Part shown: positions 11,301 through 23,209 of the stretch, piece by piece
Numbering within the stretch: position 1 is the stretch's first letter
Layout: the number at the start of each line of letters is the position of its first letter
Origin: Phoronis australis
Taxonomy: Eukaryota > Phoronida > Phoronidae
DNA: 64,000 nucleotides
Assembly (NCBI GenBank): GCA_002633005.1
Contig: NMRA01000592.1
Span: 119,882 to 183,881 of the forward strand
Direction: 5' to 3'
Notes under the pieces: model-generated
What the model saw: the letters and a program-made list of their open reading frames with translations, nothing else
What the model was told of the DNA's origin: nothing
Database searches by the model: none
Made by a program: the position numbers and the translations under genes

Positions 11301-14300
11301 CTTACTTAGGGTCATTCTCCAGAGGTATATTTTGAAAGGGGTCCCTTGGGTGTTTTTGAAATCTCTAGTTGAAACGCAGTGTTCTTCCTTCGGGTATCAA
11401 CTGATATAGAACTGAATTTCACCAGCGTAAATTCGCCGAAACCTCAATTTCTTTGAGGCTATTTCAGATTGGCAAAATTGTCTAGTGCACCTCACTGATA
11501 GAGACTTTTTGGAATTTGAATCTGCATGTAAATTCTTTTCACGAACATGTTCTGTGGTTCCCTCGACCAATTTGACATTTTTCGTACTTCACGTACTACT
11601 TGAGTAGTTAACGGTGCCTGATGTTCATTGAGGGGAGGGGGTGCAAAGAGGCCGACTAAGAGAGGCCCCGACTGAAAGGGGGCTGTTTAATATGAAAAGC
11701 TATATTATTGAGACTTGGACCAACAGAAGTGACTGTAGAAGAACAAAAGGCTACCTAGATTTTAAGTCTCAACTTCAAATGGCAATGCAGTCGCTTACAG
11801 GTCACTGTAACCTGCAGAAACGTAAGAAAACAACGGATAGAGCAATAGATTCCTGCTGCCCGAAATGCTGGACGGAAGATGAAACATCAGGACACCACGT
11901 GGGTTCACATGCCAAAGCATTAGAAAAGAAGTCTTTTGAAATTTCTCTCCGTTACAAGTGTCGCTATTTTTTATTTTTCGACTGCGCGCGGCCCTACACC
12001 TACCCCGATTGTTGCGGTTTCATCCTGACGCCCAGCTTTGTCCCCAAGCCTAAAAATGGCGCTGATTGGTTTAGCCATTTGAGGCTTGGTGAGGAGATGA
12101 CGAAGTTCACGCATGCATCTCTGAATACTTAAAGTTCTTGAAAATTCTTGTGCCTAGAATGGCTAAATCGATCAGCGCCATCTTGAGACTTGGGGACGAG
12201 GATGCCTGATGCCTGCAAGTTATTAGATGTGGGGGGGGGCACGCTTCCTGCGCCCCAGCACTGTCATGAGCCAACACACCTCGGTATTGAACAACAAAGA
12301 TGGGAATTTTTATCAAAAGACGTCTGCAGTAGCACACTCATTGATACGTTAGAGCAGAACATGATTTCGTGATTGAATTGCTTGCACGATTTGTTTTGTG
12401 ATGGTGGCGGATCACCCTAGGAACAGTATGATTTAAACTCTGTTGGTTATCGCTATTTAAAAGGCAAGCTTCCTGCTTTCACTTAGAATGTTATGGGTCC
12501 GGTCCAGTTGTTTGGTTGCAGCCTGATTTTTTGATAAAATTGTACATAAAAGACGAGTAAAGCACTTCAGCGATCATTTGAAGATTTTCCGCTTATGAAC
12601 CTTGAAAATAAGCTATGAAGAGAAATGGAGAGGTAAAACTAAGTGAAAGGAAAATAGCAGCATCACAAATAAACCTGGTAAAGTAACTGTTATGGGGTCT
12701 GTAGAATTAACAATTAATGCAGGTAACTTGTGTTAAACAGCTTTCCCTATTATACGACAGCCAACAGTAATTCTGTCTTTTTTGCAGGTAAACAACTGTC
12801 AAAAGAATTGGTTCCCACACTACTGGTTTTAATTGGAAAGGGTTCGACCTGTTCGTCAATGCCTCGTATGGTCTCTCAGTCGTTCGCTTTAGTTCTACAG
12901 AGTCCATATTTACTGACAGAAACAGCGCGCTACATCACACGCGTGCAAACCAGTTTACATTTGGCGCCCGATCTTTCAATGATAAGACCATGCATAGCTT
13001 TAGCGAGTTTCCTCCGCGAAGTGCTTACAAGCATTCCCAATTCATATACTAGTGTGGCAAGCATAATAACAAACCTTGAATGTCTGTCCAACCTAGTTGG
13101 CAAGGAAATTGATCAAAAAACCAAAAGTACGAGCACTGCTAAAGAGGGTGATGAATCTAATGAGAGGATACTTCGAGACAACGCAACAACTAATACCGGT
13201 CCTCCTGATGCAGATGTTTGGGGGCGATTTCAAACTGAAATAGAGCTTCTCATGGAGCAAAAGATATTAACAGAGGCTCTTATACGTGACGAATCGCATA
13301 GCCTTGTTGATGAAGGTTCACAAGCTACAGATTTCAGACAGTTGTCTATTTATCCAACACAGGATGAAATTTCTGGTATGGTTCAACCTTTTCTCAGGGC
13401 CAATAAATACAAAGGAAAATATGCCAATGTAAAGATGTACTTAGACACCCAGTTTCGTCTACTAAGGGAGGATTTCACGGGTCCATTAAGAGAGAGTGTC
13501 GCCGAGTATGTAAGGATGCCTGGACAAACAGGTCGGTTGCAAAGCGGGCGTGTATATCGTAATGTACGCATAGGATCAGAAGTCATCGGAAGAAGGGGTA
13601 TTTCACACGAAATCAAATTTGATGCATCACAGTTTCAACACGTGCATTGGGAAACATCGAAACGTCTCATGTTCGGTTCCCTGGTTTGTTTGTCATCGGA
13701 CAACTTCAGAAATTTCTCTCTTGCATATATCTCGCAACGAGATCCAAGTGATTTAGAGGAAGGTACGATAAATGTACAATTCTTCGACTTCAATGAAGAC
13801 CAACTACTGACAGCAGATCATTTTGTGATGATCGAAACTACGTCATACTTTGAAGCCTACAGACCGGTTTTAAAAGCCCTTCAGGAAATTCGTGAAGACG
13901 AGTTTCCCTTCTCAAAATACATAGTCGATTGCAACATGTCTGTTACTCCTCCTGCGTATTTGTCTCGTCCTGAGGACACGAGATACGATATCGCACCACT
14001 TACAATGGAGCCAGAAGACAAACGAGAGGTATTACTTAATGAGCTGAAAACTCAAACTGACTTACAACTAGACGATTCTCAGGCACAGGCAATATCCAAT
14101 GCCTTGTCCAATGAGTTTGTCGTAATTCAAGGCCCGCCTGGTACTGGTAAAACGTACCTGGGCCTTAAAATAGTAGAGGTTTTGCTGAAAAACAGACCTC
14201 TATGGAACGAAGACTTTCAAGAAAACCCAATTCTAGTGGTTTGTTATACAAACCATGCTTTAGACCAATTCTTAGAAGGCATTGGCGATTTTTTCAAGGG

Positions 14301-17300
14301 TCGTATCATTCGCGTTGGGGGTAGAAGTAAGAATGACAAAATAGACAAGTATTTGCTAAAGAATCACCGATCATTTTCGACAGCAGAACAAACGGATGTT
14401 GTGGTACGAAATCTTCATCATCAAGTACTAGCTACAGAAGAACGACTGAAAACATGTAGCGAGGAGCTTGAAATTGCCGAGACAAAGATACTTCCTCTGA
14501 GTACACTGGACGCTTTCATTACTGAAGAACAGCGTTTGTCTTTCCTTAATCACAAATCGGGAACCGGTAATACTGTAAGAGTTTGGCTTGGCTTACCGTT
14601 TGATAACGATAGCTTTCCTCGTCATTTTGAGACAGTTGCTAACGGAATATTAGACCTTAATTTATATTCATGCAGTTCCGTTGACAAAAGGAATATCGGA
14701 CTTCTTAGAGAAACAAGACAGATGATCATTTCGGATGATGCTATGTCCGAAGAAGAACGCACCTCAGTTTTAAATTTCTGGAGATTAACCATTGTAAATC
14801 GCTGGCGTCTTTATCGATATTGGAGAAATATTTATCATACGAAGTTGCAAAGTTTGGTCAAATACTATCAAATGAACGGCTTTAGATTGGGTTTTGATGA
14901 AACCAATTCAAGAATTGAAGCTCTTTACAGAGGCGTTGTTAGTGTAGCCTACTTGCAAGGCATAGACAACGAATTGCAAGTGTGTACACAAAAGTACAGG
15001 GGAAAGGTTCCTTTCATGGTTACCTGGCTTGGCCTTGGACCTCTCTATAGAATACTTGGCGTGGGGCCAAGCGACATCAATTTCAGGTTGCAGACAAATG
15101 CCACATACATGTTCGCTTTTCTGCCACTCAGAGCAAAATCTAGGGAAAGTCTAGCATATATGGTAGTACAAAAACTCAACGAACAAGATTACATGAAAGA
15201 AGACGAAGTGGTTGCAGCAGAATCGGTAGAAGATCTGTATGATTTGAATTTGGAACAACGATGGCGTTTATACCGATCCTGGAGAAACAAGTTATTTAAT
15301 ATACTGTCCTCGTGTTCTCTCAGCAGGGATGGATTTTGGGCGGAGCACACGGAGACGACAATAAAATTGGAGTGTTTGTTCTCAGGAATCATTCATGAGA
15401 GATATCTTGGGGAAATTACAACATTTTGGATGAAAGGCAACTATCTACACTACAATACCGAGAAAAACGAGTCCGAATTGCTTCATTGGTTATGTCTTAC
15501 TGAGGCATGCCCATGTATGCACAACGAAAACAAGCCCACTGCGAGTTTCATACGACATGCCAACAGTATCAACATAGAAGATGCTTCTACTAGGCGTATT
15601 GAACAACAAGAGTACACAGGGGAAGAGCGGCAGACGTTTAAGATAGGACGTCGTAAGGGTGAAAGTTTGGAGAAACTAGAAGAAATCCAAATCCAAGCAG
15701 ACGATATTATGACGCCTGAAGAGGTTCAGAATGTCACAAACGTATGGCTTCTTCCCGTCAATCAAAGATGGCGACTGTATCGGCATTGGAAGCAAAGTTT
15801 CACGGACCAGCTTCAAAATGAGCTTGACGAGTGTAAAAGAGATTACAGCTATGCCTGTCAAGCAAAAAATGAGTGTGATAGTCTAGCGGACGTGGGCACA
15901 ATGCAACGTTCTGCTGTCCTAGGAATGACCACTAACTGTGCTGCAAAATACAGAGCCGCACTTGAGCGAGTCAAGCCAAGAATTGTTATTGTAGAGGAAG
16001 CAGCCGAAGTACTTGAAGCACACATAGTAACAACTCTCAGTGAAAATAGTCAGCAGCTTATTCTTATCGGTGACCACAAACAGTTGCGACCAAACCCAAA
16101 TGTTTACGACCTGGCAAAAAAATACAATCTTGAGATTTCACTGTTTGAGAGGATGATTAACAATGGCATTGTCTTCAACTGTCTGAACGTGCAGCATCGA
16201 ATGCGACCGGAGATTGCTTCTCTCATGGAACCTATTTATCCAGGCCTTAGAAATCATGGAGTGGTTTACTCCTATGAAGATATCAAAGGTATTTCATGTA
16301 ACGTATACTTCATTGATCATACTGAACCAGAGACCGATGATGAAGAACTCGTGAGCAAATCTAATGAACATGAAGCTACATTTATTGCATCTTTGTGTAA
16401 ATACTTACTTCAGCAAGGCTACAGGGGAGAGCAGATAACCATTTTGACCATGTACACTGGCCAGTTATTGCGAATCAAGAGAGCAATGAAACAGTTGGAA
16501 ACCACTTCTCGTTTTGCAGTACGTATTTCAGCAGTTGACAACTTTCAAGGCGAAGAAAATGACATCGTACTCCTTTCTTTAGTACGAAGCAACAACGACG
16601 GAAAGATTGGTTTTCTGAAAAGCCACAACCGCATTACTGTTGCGTTGTCTCGGGCAAAAAAAGGCTTGTACGTAATTGGAAACTTCTCTCTTCTCGCGAC
16701 GTCTGACAGGTTTTGGAATGCAACTGTCGAGAAAATGAAAACAAATGGAAAACTTGGAAAGTCACTGCTGCTTTGTTGTCAAAACCATTCAGAAAATACT
16801 ATACAGGTATCTACAGCAGAAGATTTCAGAAATTGTCCGGAAGGAGGATGTTTGGAGCCTTGTGATACAAAATTATCGTGTGGACACAGGTGTCCACTGT
16901 TTTGTCACGTTTACGATCAGGAACACAACATGGTTACTTGCGAAAAGCGTTGTGATGCTGTACTTTGTAGTGACGGACATCAGTGCCCAGAAATTTGCCA
17001 CGACGGATCTTCGTGTGGAAAGTGCAATTTTCGTCTTGAGAAGACAATTCCTCAATGCGGTCATAAGATAAAGATGCTATGTCACCTTCCTCCCGAAAAC
17101 GTTCCTTGTCCTGTTACATGTGAAAAGGTGTTACCCTCATGCGGACATTTGAAAGAGATGCCCTGTTCTTCCGATGCTGCTGTTGCTGTATGTGAGAAAG
17201 AGGTTGAAAAATGCATTCCTTTATGCGGCCACATTCAAAAGATGAAATGTACTGACATGCCAGAAAACATACAATGTCGTCAAAGTTGCAACAGGCTGTG

Positions 17301-20300
17301 CAAAATGGGCCACAAATGCTCAAAAATGTGCTACGAAGAGTGCGGCAATTGCACTGCTCTAGTTGACAAGACGATGCCGAATTGTGGACATGTCCAATCA
17401 ATAGCATGCTTTAAGGATCCCGCTGATGTAATATGCGAAGCTCCATGCAGCAAGTGCTGCCCGCTGGCCGGTCACCGTTGCCAGCAGCTTTGCTACGAGC
17501 CGTGCAAGCCTTGTGAAGTTCGGGTAGAGAAGGTAATTACTCTGTGTGGTCATACGCAAGGAATGAAATGTCACGAAGACCCTAAATCAATCAAGTGCAA
17601 GAATGTATGTGGCAAAATTAGGCCTGCATGTGGTCATAAGTGCTTGAAACAGTGTAACAAAAAGTGTGGCAAATGTTCGGTAAAAGTACAAAAAAAGATG
17701 TCGTCGTGTAACCACACTGTAGAGGTGAAATGCTCGAACTTACAAAACCCCACTTTTTGTAAAGAACCGTGCGAAAGAAGGCTTAAATGCGGCCACGTGT
17801 GTGCAAGGCTCTGTTCCGATGAGTGTGATCAGATATGCCAAGTGGAAGTTGACAAGACGATTCCTACATGTGGACACAGTGTGAAAGCTACTTGTTCTCT
17901 ACCAGCGGAGTCCAAATTATGCCAAAAACCTTGCACGCATTGTGCTCACAAGTGTAGTCTCGTTTGCGGTAACAGATGTCAAATTAACTGCTGCGAAATC
18001 CTTCATTGCGAACTTGAATGCGGCCATTCGTCAAAGGTGGAGTGTAGACAGACTATTAAAACACAAGAAGGGGGCGCCCTGAAATGCCTAGAATGTTCTG
18101 GTAAGGCGATTTGTTACATTTTACATGGGTACTATTTCGGTGATATTGCTGTTGCATTGTTAGAAATTTGCACGCTAGATGAAAGCATTATTTATACAAT
18201 GACTGTTGCGACTACAATTTCTGAGGTTTTGAAGAGGGTCCGTCATTGTTTTAAGCGTTGTGACTATAACGCCGAATTTACAACTTGTTAAGGATATCTC
18301 AAACCTTATTCACAAAAATTGGCCATGTTACAACTTTATTTCACGTGTGTCTAGCATAATACCTTATCCTCATTCTCGAGGAAGTTCAAATACAAAATGT
18401 ATTCGTGGCGAGAAAAAAATGATTTAGCAGAACCACCTTGGAACCGCACAACAGCGTCAATATTTGTTTACTACTTATCCGAGGTCAAAGGTTAAAGGGC
18501 TTTACAATCAAATCGAATCTCCCGCCAGGTATAGCAGCTTCGTATACCCTCGGCCTTTCATTCACAAAGTCGCCATATCATTGAGTCAAGGAGGTGCACT
18601 TATGATAGAATGGTGCCAGGGAAAACAAAAACAAAACGTAGTTTGGACCATAAGAGAGCTGTGCGTCTACATGCATACGACCGTTGGCGTTGAAAACGAA
18701 CTACCAGTCGCCTCAGGCGTCTGTGTTCATAAACACAGCAAGTTGTGAAGAGATAGAGCCTCACCCTAATTCCTTAATTCGATTAATAAAAAACATTTCG
18801 GTGTTTAGATCTAATGCTAACGACATGCTTTAACCACCGATTCGATTTTTGTTATTCATTTCTTACTTGGTTCTTTATCAGTCTCCTACCACGTGACGTG
18901 CACAGGCTAAGTGTTTAACAATAAACTGTGACCTACTTTTAAAAAGTAGGTCGCAAACAATAGTAAGAGTTGGCTGGGAACGGTACGTTTTAATGAGAAT
19001 TAAGTTAACTACGCACTGCAAAATCAATTGACATTGCGAGTGAATGTTGAAATAGCTAACATAATTAAGGCTTGTATAGGTTATGTGTACCGAAAACAAG
19101 TTTTCACCGAATAATAAACCGAAGACTTTGAGATTTTCACTCGTCCCAGTTAAATCGAAGTTATCGGCTTTGGCAAATCGACTTCATCTGAAGTTAGGAA
19201 CGGCTCGGTGGATTTCACTGAAACTTTCAAAACTTAATATTTAGTTATCAAGCTCAAAAAAGCTTCTAGGTCTAGCTTTGGCACATTGTGTCAAAGACGA
19301 ATGCGACTTCAATTATTTACAAAAACACCTGACGTTTTGCGAGTTGATTTGTCATAGAAACCAAACGAAAATTCCCAACAGCTTTTTTGTGATAACTGGT
19401 GAAGATTTCGTTTAAAAAAGGTCTCATTAAAATCGACCGAGGTGTTATTTTGCTATGAATGTACCTTTCTTAAAAATGAAATTTTGACCTAAAAGGCTTT
19501 CATGTAAGAATAATAATGGTACATAAATACAAAAAGTATTTTTATATTTCTTAGTCTTTTTTCTTTTATTAAATATATACTTTTACTAGTTCACAAAGCT
19601 TAGTTTTTTGATATACGGAGTAGAATGGAGGCCACTAAATAAGGTTTGAGATAACCTTAATGGGTCATATATTTAACTATCTGTAATTAAAACAAGTTGG
19701 CCACGAGTTGCAACAATGTCGTTCGAATCACAGAAATCCTCGTTGTGAACAACACGTTATAGGCATTCACAAGCATTGTAGTTTATCCATAAATACAATA
19801 ATGGTGAGTTGAAAGGATACTAAACTTTGTTTTGACGTTTACACCCAAGTCTCGTTCTGCCACTTGTTAATGTATCATTGGCGTTCCTTTTGAAAAAAAA
19901 TCAGGATTCAGTAAAAAACATGCCCTCTTACGTCCCAGATAGGAATTTACGGTTCTTGAAAGGTGGCTTTTCCTATAGTTGTCGCGTAACTTGCTAAATT
20001 GCTAAAGCGTAGGTCACGTTAGCCCTCTTATCAGACTTTGTAATGAACTTTTAAATTTGGCTCGAGAAATTCCAGGGTTGTCGAGAGTTACAGAGATTAT
20101 CCTGCTTCAGAGAAGTGAACAGGAAATTTATTTTTAATATTTTTTAATAGGTCAAAATCGGGTTTGGTATACTTTGAAGCTTAGTAAACAGTGTTCTGGT
20201 GCTACGGTAAAGCTTTCTAATTGCATTGACCTTTTCGATCTTTTGTTAAAAGGTAAAACGAGAAAGATAACAGATGTGACTTTGGCAAAAGAAGTTTATA

Positions 20301-20371
20301 CGCCGACAGCTACAACATCCAGGGCTGCCAAACGAAGATCCAAACGGAAATTTAAAACGAAGCGGTCATGA
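8157..20371 (+). CDS. ZNFX1: ZNFX1-type helicase with NFX1-type zinc fingers and a triplicated insert module
   Basis: Four coding exons (8157-8329, 10768-10910, 12788-18100, and 20151 or 20253-20371) join in phase to give about 1,949 or 1,915 residues. The order is: an arginine-rich N-terminus; a QKDASDIILELLS-type helical region; a conserved ZNFX1 domain; an SF1/UPF1-like helicase with Walker A GPPGTGKT at about 554-561, VEEAAE (motif II) near 1174, DNFQGEEND and SRAKKG; and a cysteine/histidine array of roughly 14 CGH-like clusters at about 1460-1876. Family knowledge: ZNFX1 binds RNA, senses double-stranded RNA in vertebrates, and acts in small-RNA inheritance in nematode germ granules. 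Oddities: the WLGL-to-RWRLYR module between motifs I and II occurs three times, and a short basic tail replaces the long C-terminal region with its RZ-type finger. The identity is near certain; the last exon is less so. Confidence 0.93.
8330..10767 (+). other. ZNFX1 intron 1
   Basis: About 2.4 kb without a convincing exon. Sequence at about 10005-10130 belongs to a dispersed repeat with ATGGGATTACAG and GATTAGGGAACA blocks, also found at 48735-48880. Several open frames of 60-100 codons on both strands look fortuitous. Confidence 0.6.
10768..10910 (+). CDS. ZNFX1: ZNFX1 coding exon 2
   Basis: Acceptor TTTTTTGTTTAAG precedes 10768 and donor GAAG/GTAATA follows 10910. It encodes GRNVRANYG, then EQYLKSLVQKDASDIILELL and a terminal RELVEG. 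The block matches the ZNFX1 segment where a helix of the type LESLLQKDPSE precedes LKELL. It enters needing one base and leaves in phase 1, which fits the GT-AAA start of exon 3. Confidence 0.85.
10911..12787 (+). other. ZNFX1 intron 2
   Basis: About 1.9 kb containing a foldback repeat (12040-12197). A 163-codon open frame at 11641-12132 runs partly through that repeat and shows no recognisable domain. Confidence 0.6.
12040..12197. repeat. Foldback element in ZNFX1 intron 2
   Basis: The left arm 12040-12080 (GTCCCCAAG, ATGGCGCTGAT, TTTAGCCATT) is the near-exact reverse complement of 12158-12197 (AATGGCTAAA, ATCAGCGCCAT, CTTGGGGAC). The loop is about 77 bases. A transcript would form a hairpin of about 40 bp. 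Confidence 0.85.
12788..18100 (+). CDS. ZNFX1: ZNFX1 coding exon 3 (5.3 kb, helicase and zinc fingers)
   Basis: Acceptor TTTTTTGCAG precedes 12788 and a strong donor TTCTG/GTAAGG follows 18100; the open frame running on to 18291 is intron read-through. Its 1,771 codons include, in protein numbering, Q-motif-like DDSQAQA, GPPGTGKT at 554, YTNHALDQF, WLGL-like motifs at 705, 852 and 1006, RWRLYR at 777, 930 and 1099, VEEAAEVLEAH near 1174, GDHKQLRP, QHRMRPEI, DNFQGEEND, SRAKKG, then the Cys/His finger array from 1460. All SF1 helicase motifs are intact, so an active ATPase is expected. The absence of introns is in line with the large internal exon seen in other ZNFX1 genes. Confidence 0.95.
18101..20150 (+). 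other. ZNFX1 intron 3
   Basis: About 2 kb, AT-rich, without a supported exon. It contains a perfect inverted repeat at 18930-18952. If the alternative acceptor before 20253 is used, the intron extends to 20252. Confidence 0.5.
18930..18952. repeat. Short perfect inverted repeat
   Basis: GACCTACTTTT, one A, then AAAAGTAGGTC: two 11-bp arms with a single-base centre. No T-tract or flanking duplication is present, and its function is unknown. Confidence 0.9.
20151..20371 (+). CDS. ZNFX1: ZNFX1 probable last exon with basic tail
   Basis: A pyrimidine-rich acceptor ending TTTTTTAATAG precedes 20151. The exon enters with GT, completing the glycine codon left open by exon 3, and stays open to TGA at 20369-20371. 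It would encode QNRVWYTLKLSKQC and end AAKRRSKRKFKTKRS, a lysine/arginine tail that could be a nuclear signal or RNA-binding tail. A second acceptor (GTTAAAAG before 20253) has the same phase and gives a version 34 residues shorter. The link to exon 3 is inferred from phase and position alone, because this tail has no known counterpart in vertebrate ZNFX1. Confidence 0.55.
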
Positions 20372-21021
20372 AGAGACCAGGAACATTACAGTCGCGGGCA
20401 CAATTATGGTATGCCCAAGTAACGTACAGCATATACGCTGATGATTCGTCAATGTTTATCAGCTTCGAACAGAACTTTCAGAAATGCAAGCTATAACCTG
20501 ATTTTGCTAATGCATTGCTGGCCAGCTCAAGGTCTAAAGCTCTGTTAAGTTTCTTCAATTTGATGTTTTTTTAGTTTTCTTCTGTGCATTTGGACTTATC
20601 TTTGATTTAAAAGGCAGTAAAAGTGTGTTCAGTGTCTACTGCAGTATGGAGTGACGAACATTGGCTCTATGTGGACATGCGGTCTGAGTCAGTGCGTGGG
20701 CGCTTATTAGTGTTGCCGCTATGTATCAAAGTTCCCAGATTCTCTGATGACTAGTGATAGAGCTGGTTCGGAACAATCGCTTGTGAAGTGAGGCATCCAG
20801 GCTACGAGTCAAGATATTTATGTAATGAAACTCCACTTTTGTACACAATATGTCGGCCCACTGTTCGTGAATGACAAAGCTGTAGAACACAACGATCTTC
20901 CAGTTGTTGCGACATTTTTATGGAAACATATCGTACAGTATGCTTGTGTTTATAGCGGCTATATAGACGTCCCCAATATAAACATGCCGCCTTATCTTGT
21001 GTTTATTATCTGTGCCTCTGT

Positions 21022-21098
21022 CAGGGGCGGATCCAGGATTTCGAGTAAGGGGGGAGGGGGGGCATGACAGAGTATTGCTCAGGATTTTGCCCTTCAGA
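21022..21098. mobile_element. hAT-like MITE terminus running into assembly gap
   Basis: The terminus CAGGGGCGGATCCAGGATTT followed by a G-run is typical of hAT-derived non-autonomous elements in animals, and a related copy is at 29893-30198. The other end is hidden in the gap. Confidence 0.7.
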
Positions 21099-21437
21099 NN
21101 NNNNNNNNNNNNNNNNNNNNNNNNNNNNNNNNNNNNNNNNNNNNNNNNNNNNNNNNNNNNNNNNNNNNNNNNNNNNNNNNNNNNNNNNNNNNNNNNNNNN
21201 NNNNNNNNNNNNNNNNNNNNNNNNNNNNNNNNNNNNNNNNNNNNNNNNNNNNNNNNNNNNNNNNNNNNNNNNNNNNNNNNNNNNNNNNNNNNNNNNNNNN
21301 NNNNNNNNNNNNNNNNNNNNNNNNNNNNNNNNNNNNNNNNNNNNNNNNNNNNNNNNNNNNNNNNNNNNNNNNNNNNNNNNNNNNNNNNNNNNNNNNNNNN
21401 NNNNNNNNNNNNNNNNNNNNNNNNNNNNNNNNNNNNN
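21099..21437. other. Assembly gap (339 N)
   Basis: A run of N. Open frames crossing it are meaningless. It abuts a MITE terminus, so the gap is probably a repeat that the assembly could not resolve. Confidence 1.
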
Positions 21438-22256
21438 CACCACAAAACAGGACCGCCGGGGACTGAGTAGTTAAGGCCTTTGTGTGATACTGCGGGTTAT
21501 GACGTAACCGGTCAGATAGCTGTGTAAAGACTATCGCCAAAATAAAGCTTGACAGCCTTGCGTTATTGAGCTCCGTTACATCCCCGACATTGCCCACAGC
21601 CCGGGTAGTTCTGCTCGTCACCTCGTCGTGGAACTTACATCAACATGTAGTAGAGCGCGCGACCGATGCAGGCGCATGCAAAATCTAGGCGTCAACCAAC
21701 ACTCACCTAGCAGTTTGCAACCGCTTGAGTGAAAAACAATCTAATGAACTGTTGTAATAATAAGTGACATGTGCACGCGCCATTTCCTCAGAAAAATTTT
21801 GAATTGGTGCTTTTATGAGGCTGTCTCATGAGGTACACGCTAGTGCGTATTCTCCGTAGGGGTGTTTGTTACAGATAATCAGACGACTGGCTTTGTACCA
21901 GTTTGCATGGAAATAAAAAGTATTCAGTTTAAATTTAATTTTGAAAATGTTTTCATTAGCCAAAATTGTATTTTGCGCGTTTTTTAGCCCCGACATAGTA
22001 ACATACGCGTGATCACCTGCCTAAATATATTAGTTATTGGGCTATAGCATTTTAACCAATCATAACTACAGTGTTGCACAATGACTGGGTGAAAATGCAT
22101 GCAGTTTCGTGTAACTAGGTAAAATGGTAGGGGTAAAAATGATATTGTTTCGCCAGCACTTAAATTGTTTGTTAGAGGAAAACTCAGCAGTTTTGCGGTA
22201 AGTCAAACTTCCAGCAATGCTTCAGCAAAAGTGACACTTCATACCGGGGTATAATA

Positions 22257-22706
22257 ATCCGTTCACAAATTAGCTAAAACGCCACCATTTTCGCAAGAGC
22301 TTCGTTAGTAAGAAAAACGCTAATCACGTGAACGGTTCCACTTTTGCTAGCGCTACTATGCTGGCAGTTGTACTCCAAAACTACCAGCGTTTTTATAGCC
22401 AGACAATTAATGAAAAGACACGCATGCGTAGGGGTTATAGGCCTTTGTTTACCGTCATGTTAATCAATTGATGACAGAGAGTGAACGATCTAGGTTTGAC
22501 ATCAAATTTCGATTCGGTTGGTTAAGAAACAAATTGCTGAAAATGACCCTTTCTCAGATAGCTCGTTAGTCTTAGCCAGCGAAACTGTCAACGTTTTCGC
22601 CGCTCATGTGTGTTAACCTAGCATTGTAATCGTTCACATGACGACTTCGCTACAATTGGAATTGCTAGCGAAAACGTTAGCATTTTAGCCAGCTCGTGAA
22701 CGGGGT
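22257..22706. mobile_element. TIR element (MITE-like)
   Basis: The left end CCGTTCAC...TTAGCTAAAACGC...TTTTCGC is the approximate reverse complement of the right end GCGAAAACGTTAGCATTTTA followed by GCCAGCTCGTGAACGG. The terminal match is about 35 bp with a few mismatches. There is no open frame and the target duplication is unclear. Confidence 0.7.
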
Positions 22707-23209
22707 CAGTACTACCATGGAACTGTAGTCAATCTGCAGAATGCCACAAATGGAGAGATGCATCATTTACACAGTCTCTCGTGATCGTACCCAAAATTGC
22801 TACCAGAAGAGACGAATTCATCAACTTGTAGTACAGAATAAAACTTTGTGACTAAACAGTCTTCACGTGTGCTGCTCGTAAGACGCAATGTTGGCCCTGA
22901 GCTCAGATATTACTCTGTCTTGAGCCCTGAGGCACCTCTTAAAGGTAATTTCACATTTTTAAACCTTTACCATTTCAATTAAGAGCAAAAAACGGCGAGT
23001 GAACGTGGTGGCGCCACGAAAGGCGTGATGCTGCAGAGACGGTCCCAGGGAGAAGGGCAGCAAAAACGAGCGGCGGGAGGCACACAAACCTAAAGACGAG
23101 AATCGGAGCTAAGCGGGATAGAATAATTAGAAAATATACTGAACTTTAAATGCTGTTCGCAAGTCGTAGAAGTCTCGTCAAGTGCTGTGATATTTTGCGA
23201 CGATCACTT

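Noticed and set aside
11641-12132. 163-codon plus-strand open frame in ZNFX1 intron 2
   Set aside because: It starts at a non-ATG codon, has no recognisable domain, and its end runs through a foldback repeat arm. ZNFX1 exons 2 and 3 already join in phase without it.
18101-18291. Open frame extending the ZNFX1 helicase past 18100
   Set aside because: The residues lose the Cys/His pattern at a strong TTCTG/GTAAGG donor, so this is read as intron sequence.
20918-21621. Long open frames of unknown residues across 21099-21437
   Set aside because: They exist only because N positions contain no stop codons. The same applies to frames across 33082-33506.
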